DNA of 36,060 bases from Chlorobiaceae bacterium (GCA_016927285.1 JAFGMZ010000005.1:1-36060); one strand, 5' to 3'. Shown: positions 11,516 through 21,499, numbered from the stretch's first letter. Numbers and translations are program-made. Notes: generated by a model from the sequence alone, not told the origin.

Positions 11516-11614
11516 ATGAATATAAGAAGAGACTCCTCACGCCCGTGGGGATGATCAGGTGTAATGGGGGACATCTGATCAAGAAAAAAGCGGTTGCAAG
11601 ACCGCTTTTTTTTT
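11516..11614 (+). ncRNA. Structured sRNA copy 1 (Chlorobi-1-like): two hairpins plus intrinsic terminator
   Basis: Hairpin 1 CCTCAC-GCCC-GTGGGG (11535-11550). Hairpin 2 GATCAGGTGT-AATGGGGG-ACATCTGATC (11553-11580). Terminator AGCGGT-TGCAAG-ACCGCT + T8 (11589-11614). Start inferred about 11-12 nt after the -12 GC. Confidence 0.85.
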
Positions 11615-11710
11615 ATGCATTCCGATGGTTTCTGGCTGTGCTGATTGCATTTTGTGATTATAGGACATTATCGGAAAATGTGTGTCATGTTGAGATAATA
11701 ATAACCGGAT

Positions 11711-11732
11711 GAGACAGCGTGTCTCTTTTTTT
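11711..11732 (+). promoter_or_regulatory. GAGACA-GCG-TGTCTC + T7: candidate activator site for sRNA copy 2 and/or an intrinsic terminator
   Basis: Perfect 6-bp inverted repeat followed by a T-tract, centred about 116 bp upstream of the copy 2 -24 GG. Preceded by TGTCA-N3-TGAGA at 11683-11695. Confidence 0.5.
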
Positions 11733-11832
11733 ATGGGATTTTTTTACGAGGTTTGGTTATGATGCCGTAGTATGCATGTATATAGCTTTCTTTGTTGTGT
11801 TATTATCGTTTCGAGCGTGATGTGATGATTTC

Positions 11833-11848
11833 TGGCATGAAGTTTGCG
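11833..11848 (+). promoter_or_regulatory. Sigma-54 -24/-12 promoter of sRNA copy 2
   Basis: TGGCATGAAGTTTGCG, GG-N10-GC. Confidence 0.85.
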
Positions 11849-11857
11849 GATATAGTT

Positions 11858-11955
11858 ATGAATATAAGAAGAGACTCCTCACGCCCGTGGGGATGATCAG
11901 GTGTAATGGGGGACACCTGATCGAGAAGAAAGCGGCCGAAAGGCCGCTTTTTTTT
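11858..11955 (+). ncRNA. Structured sRNA copy 2 (Chlorobi-1-like)
   Basis: Hairpin 1 CCTCAC-GCCC-GTGGGG (11877-11892). Hairpin 2 GATCAGGTGT-AATGGGGG-ACACCTGATC (11895-11922). Terminator AAAGCGGCC-GAAA-GGCCGCTTT + T-tract (11929-11955). Confidence 0.87.
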
Positions 11956-12184
11956 CTGTTTGTCGATATAATGGGATGAAGTGCTCATTCAGGGGTAAAA
12001 CTGATGAAGCTGAGCAAGGAATCGGAATGAATGTCGCAACCTGAGGGCGCTCGCAATACTTGAGGATTTCAATCCGGGTTATTCGAAATAACGCTTTGGT
12101 CGGCAAGGGCAATAACTTTATTGCTCGTGAACTTCGGGCATTTCCGGAAATAGCGTGTCAGATTGAGACGGTGGGTGCTCGGAT

Positions 12185-12206
12185 GAGACAAAGTGTCTCT
12201 TTTTTT
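12185..12206 (+). promoter_or_regulatory. GAGACA-AAG-TGTCTC + T-tract: candidate activator site for sRNA copy 3 and/or an intrinsic terminator
   Basis: Same element as 11711-11732, centred about 118 bp upstream of the copy 3 -24 GG. Preceded by TGTCA-N3-TGAGA at 12156-12168. Confidence 0.5.
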
Positions 12207-12308
12207 GTGTGAGGGTTTTTAGCGTTGTTTATTCGAAACACAGTGAAATATATGTATATAGCTTTCTTTGTTGTGTTATTATCGTTTCGAGCGTGATGTG
12301 ATGATTTC

Positions 12309-12324
12309 TGGCATGAAGTTTGCG
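12309..12324 (+). promoter_or_regulatory. Sigma-54 -24/-12 promoter of sRNA copy 3
   Basis: TGGCATGAAGTTTGCG, identical to copy 2. Confidence 0.85.
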
Positions 12325-12333
12325 GATATAGTT

Positions 12334-12435
12334 ATAAATATATGAAGAGACTCCTCACGCCCGTGGGGATGATCAGGTGTAATGGGGGACACCTGATCAA
12401 GAAGAAAGCGGCCGCAAGGCCGCTTTCTTCTTGTT
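12334..12435 (+). ncRNA. Structured sRNA copy 3 (Chlorobi-1-like)
   Basis: Hairpin 1 (12353-12368) and hairpin 2 (12371-12398) identical to copy 2. Terminator stem extended to 15 bp, AAGAAGAAAGCGGCC-GCAA-GGCCGCTTTCTTCTT (12399-12432). Confidence 0.85.
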
Positions 12436-12670
12436 CGTTTGCTTTGACAGGGCGGATCCGCTTTCGGATTTACCTTTATAAGTACATGAATTAGATGAAT
12501 TTATGTCTTCCCTTTAAAAGTCAGGCACTTGCCGGCTGTCATGTATGCAGTCGGAAAAGTCCATACGGGATGAATCGGATGGGGAGAGACGATTTTGTGG
12601 TGATTGGTATATGACATGTCTGGCGGACAATCGAAGAATGGGCAGAAGAAAAGGTGTTTTTGCCCATGGG

Positions 12671-12716
12671 AACGGAAGGACTGGCGGGCTGGATCGCATT
12701 TGCCGGTCCTTCCGTT
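12671..12716. terminator. Inverted repeat downstream of mdh, possible terminator or mRNA 3'-end hairpin
   Basis: AACGGAAGGAC (12671-12681) pairs with GTCCTTCCGTT (12706-12716). No strong T-tract on the minus strand. Confidence 0.4.
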
Positions 12717-12738
12717 TGTGTTTCTTTTATGACGAGTT

Positions 12739-13677
<939 letters not shown>

Positions 13678-13752
13678 CTATGTTTTAAGTGTACAGGATG
13701 TTTGTGTGGCAGCGGCCAGGGATGCTGCCATTAAAGCCGGGTTCGATGTAGC

Positions 13753-13791
13753 ATAAAAAAAGCCGCCCTGAGGTTTTAGACGGCTTTTGGA
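13753..13791 (-). terminator. Intrinsic terminator of the rplU-rpmA unit
   Basis: On the minus strand AAAAGCCGTC-TAAAACCTCAG-GGCGGCTTTTTTT, downstream of rpmA. Confidence 0.7.
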
Positions 13792-13820
13792 AATATAAGC
13801 TTATTTTGGTTTAACCCAAA

Positions 13821-14075
13821 TCAGGCAGGGAGGATGTCCACGTGTTTTTTGTCGTTCCGTCCGTTGCGGAATGTTACAATCCCGTCAACAAGCGAGAAAA
13901 TGGTATGGTCACGTCCGATTCCGGCATTGCTGCCTGGTTTGATGACCGTGCCTCGCTGTCTTACGATAATGGTGCCTGCCGCTACCGTTGATCCGCCAGC
14001 TGCTTTTACGCCAAGATATTTCGGGTTGCTGTCGCGTCCGTTTTTCGTCGATCCGCCACCTTTTTTATGTGCCAT
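13821..14075 (-). CDS. rpmA: 50S ribosomal protein L27
   Basis: [43 protein letters not shown]. Confidence 0.97.
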   Translation of the reverse strand: MAHKKGGGSTKNGRDSNPKYLGVKAAGGSTVAAGTIIVRQRGTVIKPGSNAGIGRDHTIFSLVDGIVTFRNGRNDKKHVDILPA

Positions 14076-14114
14076 AGTAAGATATGATTATACGTTAGCA
14101 ATCCTTTTCGTTGT

Positions 14115-14405
14115 TCAGATCGATACCACTTCAACACGGGTCATCTGCTGGCGGTGCCCGTTGCGTGACTGGTAGCGTTTTCTGCGTTTTTTCTTGAATA
14201 CGATGACTTTCTCATCTTTTACGTGGCCGAGAACCTTGAACTGTACGGTTCCGGAAGATTGTAGTGAGGTGTTTTCCCCATCTATTGCCGCCATGGATGT
14301 TACTTCCAGAGTTGCACCGATTTCTGCGTTCTGTTTCGGTACGAAAAGCGTGTCACCCTGTTTAACCAGATATTGTTTATCGGAAATCTTGATCAGCGCC
14401 TGCAT
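14115..14405 (-). CDS. rplU: 50S ribosomal protein L21
   Basis: [25 protein letters not shown]...[28 protein letters not shown]. Confidence 0.97.
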   Translation of the reverse strand: MQALIKISDKQYLVKQGDTLFVPKQNAEIGATLEVTSMAAIDGENTSLQSSGTVQFKVLGHVKDEKVIVFKKKRRKRYQSRNGHRQQMTRVEVVSI

Positions 14406-14492
14406 CTTGCTCGTGTGGTTTAGTGATAAAGGTCTTGAATATAGTCAATCATTCACTCAGGATCAAATTATTATTTAGCCGATAGTTCAGGT

Positions 14493-14930
14493 TCAGAGAA
14501 GAAAAAATGTCACTCCGAGCACCAGCGCGAACATGGTGAGCGAAATGGCGAACAGCTTGTACCAGTTGCGGAATGATTCGGGGGAACAAGGGTAGCTCAG
14601 CGGCTGGATGGCCCGGATGATGTATCCCATGGTCAGGGCGACCTGCAGCACGATAAGAAGGGATTTGAGGATAACCCAGAAGGTCCATCCGTGAAACAGG
14701 GAGGCAAGCAGAATTCCCGAGAGCACGACGCCGATGAATGCTGCGTCAGCAACCTTCGTTTCGCGTTTGATGAATTCCCTGAGCAGGAGTGCGTATTCGG
14801 CGGCGCGTTCTGCAGTTCCGGTCAGTCTCGATTCGAGCGTTTTGAGGAGGAAGAGCGATGCGAGTACCGTTCCGAACCATGCGGCAAAACAGGTGATGTG
14901 CACGAAAAGCAGTATGGTTTTAACGTCCAT
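14493..14930 (-). CDS. Small multi-pass membrane protein (CopD/DUF2269-like topology)
   Basis: 145 aa, four predicted TM segments, starts MDVKTILLFVHITCFAAWFGTVLASLFLLK. Confidence 0.65.
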   Translation of the reverse strand: MDVKTILLFVHITCFAAWFGTVLASLFLLKTLESRLTGTAERAAEYALLLREFIKRETKVADAAFIGVVLSGILLASLFHGWTFWVILKSLLIVLQVALTMGYIIRAIQPLSYPCSPESFRNWYKLFAISLTMFALVLGVTFFLL

Positions 14931-15042
14931 GGCTCGGATCCTTGTTCTTTGGTTCGGGTATGTTATTCTTTAAGGTATTGTTCTCATCTACTCTTGTCAA
15001 GCGGTCTCTTGTATATTTGAGGAGTCTGCAGTAGCTTGACAC

Positions 15043-15131
15043 CACGACTGAAAATCTCTTGCGTAACCATTACGGTAATCCTGCCGTTTAATGAGGCGTT
15101 TCAGTCGTGCCTGGAATTGATACGTCAATTC
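15043..15131. promoter_or_regulatory. Cluster of inverted repeats in the mutS upstream/leader region
   Basis: CACGACTGAAA (15043-15053) / TTTCAGTCGTG (15099-15109). ATTAC-G-GTAAT (15069-15079) lies inside that loop. GAATTGA-TACG-TCAATTC at 15114-15131. Confidence 0.5.
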
Positions 15132-15170
15132 GGATTCCGCAGTTTCAGTTCATGAAGAAGACTTGAGCGT

Positions 15171-17801
15171 ATGAGTACCAAACGTGTTGCCGGAAAAGAG
15201 CATTCTCCCATGATGCGTCAGTATCTGGATGTCAAGGAGCGATATCCGGATTATCTGCTGCTTTTCAGGGTCGGTGATTTTTACGAGACGTTTTTCGATG
15301 ATGCCTGTCAGGTATCCGCTGCGTTGAATATCGTGCTGACCAGGCGTTCGAATGGCTCATCGGCAGAGATTCCCATGGCTGGATTTCCTCATCATGCCAG
15401 CGAAGGGTACATTGCCAGGCTTGTTAAGAAAGGGTACAAGGTCGCTGTTTGCGATCAGGTCGAGGATCCTGCAATGGCCAAGGGTATCGTTCGCAGGGAG
15501 ATTACCGATATCATTACGCCGGGGGTTACCTACAGTGACAGTATTCTTGATGATCGACACAACAATTACCTTTGCGCAATAGCTTTTTTTGGTTCGGGCC
15601 GCAAGATGCGTTGCGGCGTTGCGTTCATAGATGTAACGACGGCGGAGTTCAGTCTGACCGAATTGCATCCCGACGGGGCAGCGGATTTTCTGCGGTCCTT
15701 GCATCCGGCCGAACTGCTGGTATCTGCGGCCGATCGTGAGCATACAGAGCAGCTACGCGCTTTTCTTTCGCCGGAAACCTCTTTCACCGTTCTCGATGAA
15801 TGGTTGTTCCGTGAGGATCATGCGACTGAATTGCTTGCCCGGCAGTTCAGGACGCATTCGCTGAAGGGATTCGGAATCAACGGAAATCCTGCCGGGCGGA
15901 TAGCAGCCGGTGCGATTCTGCATTATCTCGAAGAGACCCGTCAGAACAGCCTGCATTATATCTCCCGTATAAGACCGTTGCAGAGTGACGATTATATGAC
16001 GCTCGACCTGCAGACCAAGAAGAACCTTGAAATTATTTCTTCAATGCAGGACGGTTCTCTAAGCGGAAGTCTGTTGCAGGTGATCGATCGGACAAAAAAT
16101 CCCATGGGGGCGAGACTCATAAGGCAATGGCTTCAGCGGCCTTTGCTGCGTTCTTCAGATATTTCGTTGCGTCAGGATGCTGTCGAGGAGTTAAAGACCA
16201 TGAAATTCCTGCGCGACGGGGTGTCGGAACTTCTTCCGGAAATCAGCGATCTGGAGCGGGTACTTTCCCGCATCGCCACTCTTCGTACCATTCCCCGCGA
16301 GGTTCGTCAACTCGGAGGGGCACTCGCCGTCATTCCTCGTCTGCAAGAGTTGCTTCAGGGCGCATCTTCCGAGCGTCTTGTCGTGATTGCCGGTCTGCTC
16401 AAGCCTATGCCGGAACTTGCAGAGCTTATCGAATGCGCCATCTATCCTGATGCTGGAGCTTCGATGCGGGATGGCGGGTATATTCGGCCAGGTTACCATG
16501 AGGAGCTCGACCTTCTTCGCCAGACAGCTTCGACCGCAAAGGCGCGACTGCTTGAAATACAGCAGCAGGAGCGTGAACGAACCTCGATTTCGTCTCTTAA
16601 GGTGCAGTTCAACAGGGTTTTTGGGTACTATATTGAAATCAGCAGGGCCAATCTGGACAAGGTGCCGTCATATTACGAAAAGAAACAGACGCTGGTCAAT
16701 GCCGAGCGGTTTACCATTCCTGAGTTGAAAGAGTATGAGGAGCGGATTCTGAATGCCGAGGAGCGCAGCCTGTCTCTCGAACAGCAACTTTTCGGGGATC
16801 TCTGTCGACAGATCGCCGTTCATGCTGCGATGATACAGGATAATGCGGCTCTGGTTGCCGAGATCGACTGTCTGTGCTCGTTTGCTCTTTGTGCCGATGA
16901 TTACGGCTATTGCAAGCCCGTCGTAGAGGGGCATACAGGGCTTTCTATCGTAAACGGAAGGCATCCTGTGCTTGAGCGGATCATGCCTGCAGACGAGCCG
17001 TATGTAGCCAATGATTGTTTTTTTGACGGCGATCAACGTATGCTGATGATTACAGGTCCGAACATGGCAGGAAAGAGTTCCTATCTGCGCCAGGCAGGCC
17101 TGATCGTTCTGCTTGCCCAGGCAGGGAGTTTTGTGCCAGCCGAAAAAGCTGAAATCGGTATCGTTGACCGGATTTTTACCAGAGTCGGCGCATCAGACAA
17201 CCTTGCATCCGGCGAAAGTACTTTTCTGGTCGAGATGAATGAGGCTTCGGCTATACTTAATAATGCGACGGAGCGGAGCCTTTTGTTGCTCGATGAGATC
17301 GGGAGGGGAACCAGTACTTCGGATGGCCTGTCCATTGCCTGGTCGATCTGCGAATTCATTCAGGCTCAGATTGGCGCACGTACGCTTTTTGCTACTCATT
17401 ATCATGAGCTTGCGGAGCTGGAAAGCCGCATTACCGGTGTTGTGAATTATAATGCGACGGTTATTGAAACCGCTGATCGGGTTGTGTTTCTCAGAAAGAT
17501 AGTCAGAGGTGCATCGGATAACAGTTATGGCATTGAGGTTGCCCGGATGGCCGGTATGCCTTCTGCCGTGATTGCGCGGGCTAAAGAAATTTTGGCTGGC
17601 ATGGAAAAAAGGGATGTCGTTGTACCGGAAATGCGGGATAAGATGCTGCCGGGGGTGCAGATCAGTCTTTTTGATGAGATAGAGGACCGTCTGCAGAAAG
17701 CTGTTGGGGGGCTCGATATCGATCGGATGACTCCTCTCGAGGCTCTGATCGAGCTGACGCGGTTGCAGGTGCTTGCGAAAACCGGAAAAGAACCCTGTTA
17801 A
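15171..17801 (+). CDS. mutS: DNA mismatch repair protein MutS
   Basis: [34 protein letters not shown], Walker [41 protein letters not shown]. Confidence 0.98.
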   Translation: MSTKRVAGKEHSPMMRQYLDVKERYPDYLLLFRVGDFYETFFDDACQVSAALNIVLTRRSNGSSAEIPMAGFPHHASEGYIARLVKKGYKVAVCDQVEDPAMAKGIVRREITDIITPGVTYSDSILDDRHNNYLCAIAFFGSGRKMRCGVAFIDVTTAEFSLTELHPDGAADFLRSLHPAELLVSAADREHTEQLRAFLSPETSFTVLDEWLFREDHATELLARQFRTHSLKGFGINGNPAGRIAAGAILHYLEETRQNSLHYISRIRPLQSDDYMTLDLQTKKNLEIISSMQDGSLSGSLLQVIDRTKNPMGARLIRQWLQRPLLRSSDISLRQDAVEELKTMKFLRDGVSELLPEISDLERVLSRIATLRTIPREVRQLGGALAVIPRLQELLQGASSERLVVIAGLLKPMPELAELIECAIYPDAGASMRDGGYIRPGYHEELDLLRQTASTAKARLLEIQQQERERTSISSLKVQFNRVFGYYIEISRANLDKVPSYYEKKQTLVNAERFTIPELKEYEERILNAEERSLSLEQQLFGDLCRQIAVHAAMIQDNAALVAEIDCLCSFALCADDYGYCKPVVEGHTGLSIVNGRHPVLERIMPADEPYVANDCFFDGDQRMLMITGPNMAGKSSYLRQAGLIVLLAQAGSFVPAEKAEIGIVDRIFTRVGASDNLASGESTFLVEMNEASAILNNATERSLLLLDEIGRGTSTSDGLSIAWSICEFIQAQIGARTLFATHYHELAELESRITGVVNYNATVIETADRVVFLRKIVRGASDNSYGIEVARMAGMPSAVIARAKEILAGMEKRDVVVPEMRDKMLPGVQISLFDEIEDRLQKAVGGLDIDRMTPLEALIELTRLQVLAKTGKEPC

Positions 17802-17810
17802 CTATCAGGT

Positions 17811-19262
17811 ATGAATGGCGAGAAGTCTGTTTTATTGATTTTTATCCAGGCTCAGAGCGGCGTGGATGGTGCTTCGCTTCTCGATGCGCAGTCCGGAGAG
17901 CGGAGCTTGTTCGGGGCGTTCAGGGATGCGACTATGAATGAGCTGATCAAAAGGGCCCAGTTTGCCATTCCTCCGCTTTCTCTGATGATCCTAAGTTCGA
18001 TAACTGTGTCTGGCGTGCACCAGGAGATCTGCGATCTGCGCTTTGATGCTCTTCCGCTTGAGGGGCGCTGGGATCTTGCTGGTATCAGTGTTCAGACCGG
18101 TGCGGTGAAGCCTGCTTTCGAGCTGGCAGCCAGGCTTCGGCAACAGGGTATCCGTGTTGTGCTGGGCGGCCCTTACGTTACGATTTTTCCTGAACGGTGC
18201 AGGGCGCATGCAGATGTGCTGGTTATAGGAGAGGCTGACGATGTCTGGCGCGATGTGCTTGGCGATCTCGTATCGGGAAGCCTTAAACGAGAGTACCGGG
18301 CGGACACTTTTCCCGATCTTTCTGTCGAACGGTTGGTTCATAAGGATGCGCTTCGATTGAAAAGCTATTTTACGACAAACGTCGTTCAGACTACGCGGGG
18401 GTGTCCGTACAGCTGCGATTTCTGCAATGTACATGTTTTGAACGGCCACCGGCTTCGCCATCGTCGCATCGACGATGTTGTGCGTGATGTTGAGCGATAC
18501 CTGAAGGAGGATAAGCGAATTTTCTTTTTTCTCGATGATACCGTCAATGCTGATGAGGCGTATGCTCTTGAGCTGTTCAGGGAGCTGATTCCGTTCAGGA
18601 TCCGCTGGGTAGGCCAGGCGACGACGCAGCTTGGCGAGCATCCGAGGCTGCTTGAGATGTTTGCCCGTTCGGGATGCGGGGCACTGCTTGTCGGTATCGA
18701 GAGCTTGTCGGACGGCAGCAATTTTGCTCATCGCAAATACCATAATCCTGCGATTCGCCAGGCGGAATGTATCCGTGCCATAAGAAGTGCAGGTATCTGT
18801 GTCTACGGGAGTTTCATTTTCGGTCTTGACGGCGATACTCTTGCGATGCCGGAAGCTATCGAGGCGTTTATCGCCGATACCGGTATCGATGTGCCCGGCA
18901 TCAATTTGCTTCGTCCGATACCCGGAACCGGCGTATTCAATCGGTTGGCCGATGAAGGACGGCTTTTGCACGACAGACTGAATCACGATGCGTTCAGGTT
19001 CTCCTGGGGACAGGAGATGCTTTATCGCCCCATGGGAATTTCTCTTGAAGAGTTCATTCCGGCATATACCGATTTGACCCGCAGGGTATTCACCATAGGC
19101 AATGCATTGAAAAGAGCCAGGCAGGCTCCTGTACTCAGGAGTGCGGTACTGATGTTCAATCTGCTGTATGTTCATATGTATGCGTTGTCGAGAAAGGATC
19201 TGACCCGCCAGCATGATGAACTTTCATGTTCTGCGGCCTCCGTTCCGGATGCGCTCAACTGA
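17811..19262 (+). CDS. B12-binding-domain radical SAM protein
   Basis: TTRGCPYSCDFCNV (CxxxCxxC cluster), N-terminal cobalamin-binding-like segment GIRVVLGGPYVTIFPERC..VIGEAD. Confidence 0.88.
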   Translation: MNGEKSVLLIFIQAQSGVDGASLLDAQSGERSLFGAFRDATMNELIKRAQFAIPPLSLMILSSITVSGVHQEICDLRFDALPLEGRWDLAGISVQTGAVKPAFELAARLRQQGIRVVLGGPYVTIFPERCRAHADVLVIGEADDVWRDVLGDLVSGSLKREYRADTFPDLSVERLVHKDALRLKSYFTTNVVQTTRGCPYSCDFCNVHVLNGHRLRHRRIDDVVRDVERYLKEDKRIFFFLDDTVNADEAYALELFRELIPFRIRWVGQATTQLGEHPRLLEMFARSGCGALLVGIESLSDGSNFAHRKYHNPAIRQAECIRAIRSAGICVYGSFIFGLDGDTLAMPEAIEAFIADTGIDVPGINLLRPIPGTGVFNRLADEGRLLHDRLNHDAFRFSWGQEMLYRPMGISLEEFIPAYTDLTRRVFTIGNALKRARQAPVLRSAVLMFNLLYVHMYALSRKDLTRQHDELSCSAASVPDALN

Positions 19263-21018
19263 GGGCAAGGATTTCTTCTTCGAGCAACTGCATGGTGTAG
19301 AGTTCGGCGTATAGCCCGTTTTTTTGCAGCAGCTCTTCATGCGTGCCGCTTTCGGCTATCGATCCTTCGCTGAGTACAAAGATGCGGTCACAGTTTTTTA
19401 CCGTCGATATCCGGTGTCCTATCAGAATGATGGTTGTGTCTGCAAGATCGTGAAGCAGCGCTTCGAAGATGTTGGCTTCGGTTGCCGTGTCAACAGCCGA
19501 GAGCGCATCGTCAAGAATCAGTATGGCAGGGTTGCGGGCAATGGCGCGGGCTATGCATGCCCGCTGTTTCTGGCCGCCTGACAGGTTGATGCCTTTTTCT
19601 CCGAGCATGGTTTTATACTGTTCGGGAAACTCCTCGATATCGCTATCGAGCATCGCGATAGTTGCAGCCTTCTTGATGGTTCCGGATTCGGCGTGTTCGT
19701 TGATGCCATATCCGATGTTATGTCCGATAGTGTCGGAAAAGAGGAAGTTGTTCTGGGGTACAAATCCGATCAGCTGTCTGAGTCGGCTGATCGGAAGGGT
19801 ACGGATATTCTGACCGTCGAGCTCGATGGTACCTTTCGTAGGGTCGTAGAGACGCGGGATAAGACTGACAAGGCTGGTTTTACCCGAACCGGTTGCTCCC
19901 ACGAACGCTGTTTTTGATCCCGGTTCAATTTTCAGGGTTATATTGTTCAAAACAGTGGTTCCGGGTTGTGACGGGTAATGAAACGAGATATTCCTGAATG
20001 ATAATTCGCCTTTTGCTTTTAAGCTGTCCGCCATTTCGGAGGCGAGCGGTTCGGGAGAGGGGATGTCGGGCTTCGTAGCCAAAATCTCGTTCAGACGGGC
20101 CTGGGCCGATGCCGCTTTCTGGATAATGCCGGTAACCCAGCCTATGGAGATGATTGGCCAGCCAAGCATGGATACATATACGATAAACTGGGTTATGTCT
20201 CCGATGGTCATTTCCCCCCTGATGGAGCTCGTGCCGCCAATCCAGATTACCGGTATGAGCGAAAATGCTGTCATAGCGGTCAGAATGGCGAAAAAGAGGG
20301 CTTGCAGTTTTCCGAGCGCAAGGTTTTTGCCGTAGTAGTCTTTGTTGAGTGTTCTGAACCGTTCGATTTCGGTCGCTTCTCTCGTATAGCTTTTCACGAT
20401 CCTGATCCCATTGAGATTTTCCTGAACCAGGTTGGTGATTTCCGCATAGCTTTCCTGAATGCTTTTCGATCGGATCTGCATGGAGCGTCCGATCCGGTAA
20501 ACCAGATAGCTGAGCAGTGGTGCGGGTAGCAGGGCAAAAAACGTAAGGGTCGGAGAGAGTGCCAACATGGCAATAACGGCAAAGACGAGCCTGAAAAAGG
20601 TGTTGATGGAGTACATGATACCTGGGCCAAGAAAGTCTCTTACCGCGTTGAGGTCGTTGGTGCCTCTTGAAATAAGATCTCCGGTGCTGGTCTTGTCGTA
20701 AAAAGTTCTGGAAAGTTGCTGCAGGTGGCTGTAATAGTCGTTTTTAAGATCGTACTCTATGTGTCGCGAAGTGACGATGACTTTCTGTCGTACGAGAAAA
20801 AGAAAGATTCCGCTGAGAAGTGCGAAAAGAACGAAGAGGCTTGCGTCGCCGAGGATGGATTCTATCCTGAACGTCCCCTGCATGGTGTCGATAGCGCTGC
20901 CGATATATTTCGGGCCGGCAACCGCAAAGATATTGGTGAGGATAATGTAGATAAATCCTTCACCGAGCTGACGTTTATACCTGAGCAGGTAAGGTTTCAG
21001 TGCGAGCAGGTTTTTCAT
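19255..21018 (-). CDS. ABC exporter, fused permease and ATP-binding domains (MsbA-like)
   Basis: TM domain followed by GATGSGKTSLVSLIPRLYDPTKG and LSGGQKQRACIARAIARNPAILILDDALSAVD. Start at 21018 preferred. Confidence 0.93.
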   Translation of the reverse strand: MKNLLALKPYLLRYKRQLGEGFIYIILTNIFAVAGPKYIGSAIDTMQGTFRIESILGDASLFVLFALLSGIFLFLVRQKVIVTSRHIEYDLKNDYYSHLQQLSRTFYDKTSTGDLISRGTNDLNAVRDFLGPGIMYSINTFFRLVFAVIAMLALSPTLTFFALLPAPLLSYLVYRIGRSMQIRSKSIQESYAEITNLVQENLNGIRIVKSYTREATEIERFRTLNKDYYGKNLALGKLQALFFAILTAMTAFSLIPVIWIGGTSSIRGEMTIGDITQFIVYVSMLGWPIISIGWVTGIIQKAASAQARLNEILATKPDIPSPEPLASEMADSLKAKGELSFRNISFHYPSQPGTTVLNNITLKIEPGSKTAFVGATGSGKTSLVSLIPRLYDPTKGTIELDGQNIRTLPISRLRQLIGFVPQNNFLFSDTIGHNIGYGINEHAESGTIKKAATIAMLDSDIEEFPEQYKTMLGEKGINLSGGQKQRACIARAIARNPAILILDDALSAVDTATEANIFEALLHDLADTTIILIGHRISTVKNCDRIFVLSEGSIAESGTHEELLQKNGLYAELYTMQLLEEEILALS

Positions 21019-21046
21019 CCGGTTTTTTTTTGTTCTTGCGGTTGTA

Positions 21047-21499
21047 ATGTATAATAAAGCAAATGTAAAACACAATTTTATCGGGACAGGGAGGCATATG
21101 CCGTTTGAGACACGGAAGAGTTATTATTCGATAGGTGAGGTGAGCCGGATTGCAGGGGTGCCGGCGTATCTTCTGCGTTACTGGGAGGGTTTTTTCACTG
21201 AATTGAATCCGGCGAGGGATACTCGGGGTAATCGTCGCTACACCAATCGCGATATTGCGATGGTGCTGAATATCAAGGAGCTGGTTTACGACAAGGGTTA
21301 CAAGCTTGGTCGGGCCAGCGAACTTGTAAAGGAAGAGCCGCAGGAAGCAGATGCCGATCGGAAAACTTCGGAAATTCTTAAGTTGCAGAAACAGATAGAG
21401 CGGGAGCAGAAAAAGAGCTCGGTCGTGGAAGATCGTCGGCGGGTGCTGTTGCAGGAAATCCGTGACGAAGTGGAAGATCTGCTGCAGATGCTGGGATAG
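21047..21499 (+). CDS. MerR family transcriptional regulator
   Basis: YYSIGEVSRIAGVPAYLLRYWEGFFTELNPARDTRGNRRYTNRDIAMVLNIKEL plus coiled-coil C-terminus. A start at 21098 (MPFETRKSYYSIGEV) is likely. Confidence 0.85.
   Translation: MYNKANVKHNFIGTGRHMPFETRKSYYSIGEVSRIAGVPAYLLRYWEGFFTELNPARDTRGNRRYTNRDIAMVLNIKELVYDKGYKLGRASELVKEEPQEADADRKTSEILKLQKQIEREQKKSSVVEDRRRVLLQEIRDEVEDLLQMLG

Noticed and set aside
11518-11556. 12-codon ORF MNIRRDSSRPWG at the 5' end of sRNA copies 1 and 2, as a leader peptide or micro-protein
   Set aside because: In copy 3 the ATG is ATA and the frame hits TGA after three codons. There is no ribosome-binding site, and substitutions follow RNA pairing rather than codons.
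11317-11988. Minus-strand ORFs 11317..11574 and 11803..11988 sharing MSPITPDHPHGREESLLIFI
   Set aside because: The shared peptide is only the antisense translation of the repeated RNA. The ORFs overlap promoters and terminators and have no independent support.
11340-12440. CRISPR array
   Set aside because: The repeats are ~98 nt, 342 and 476 bp apart, with promoters and terminators. No short uniform repeat/spacer pattern and no cas genes.
17991-19214. Long minus-strand ORF of 407 aa
   Set aside because: Entirely antisense to the well-supported radical SAM gene; no recognisable protein motifs.
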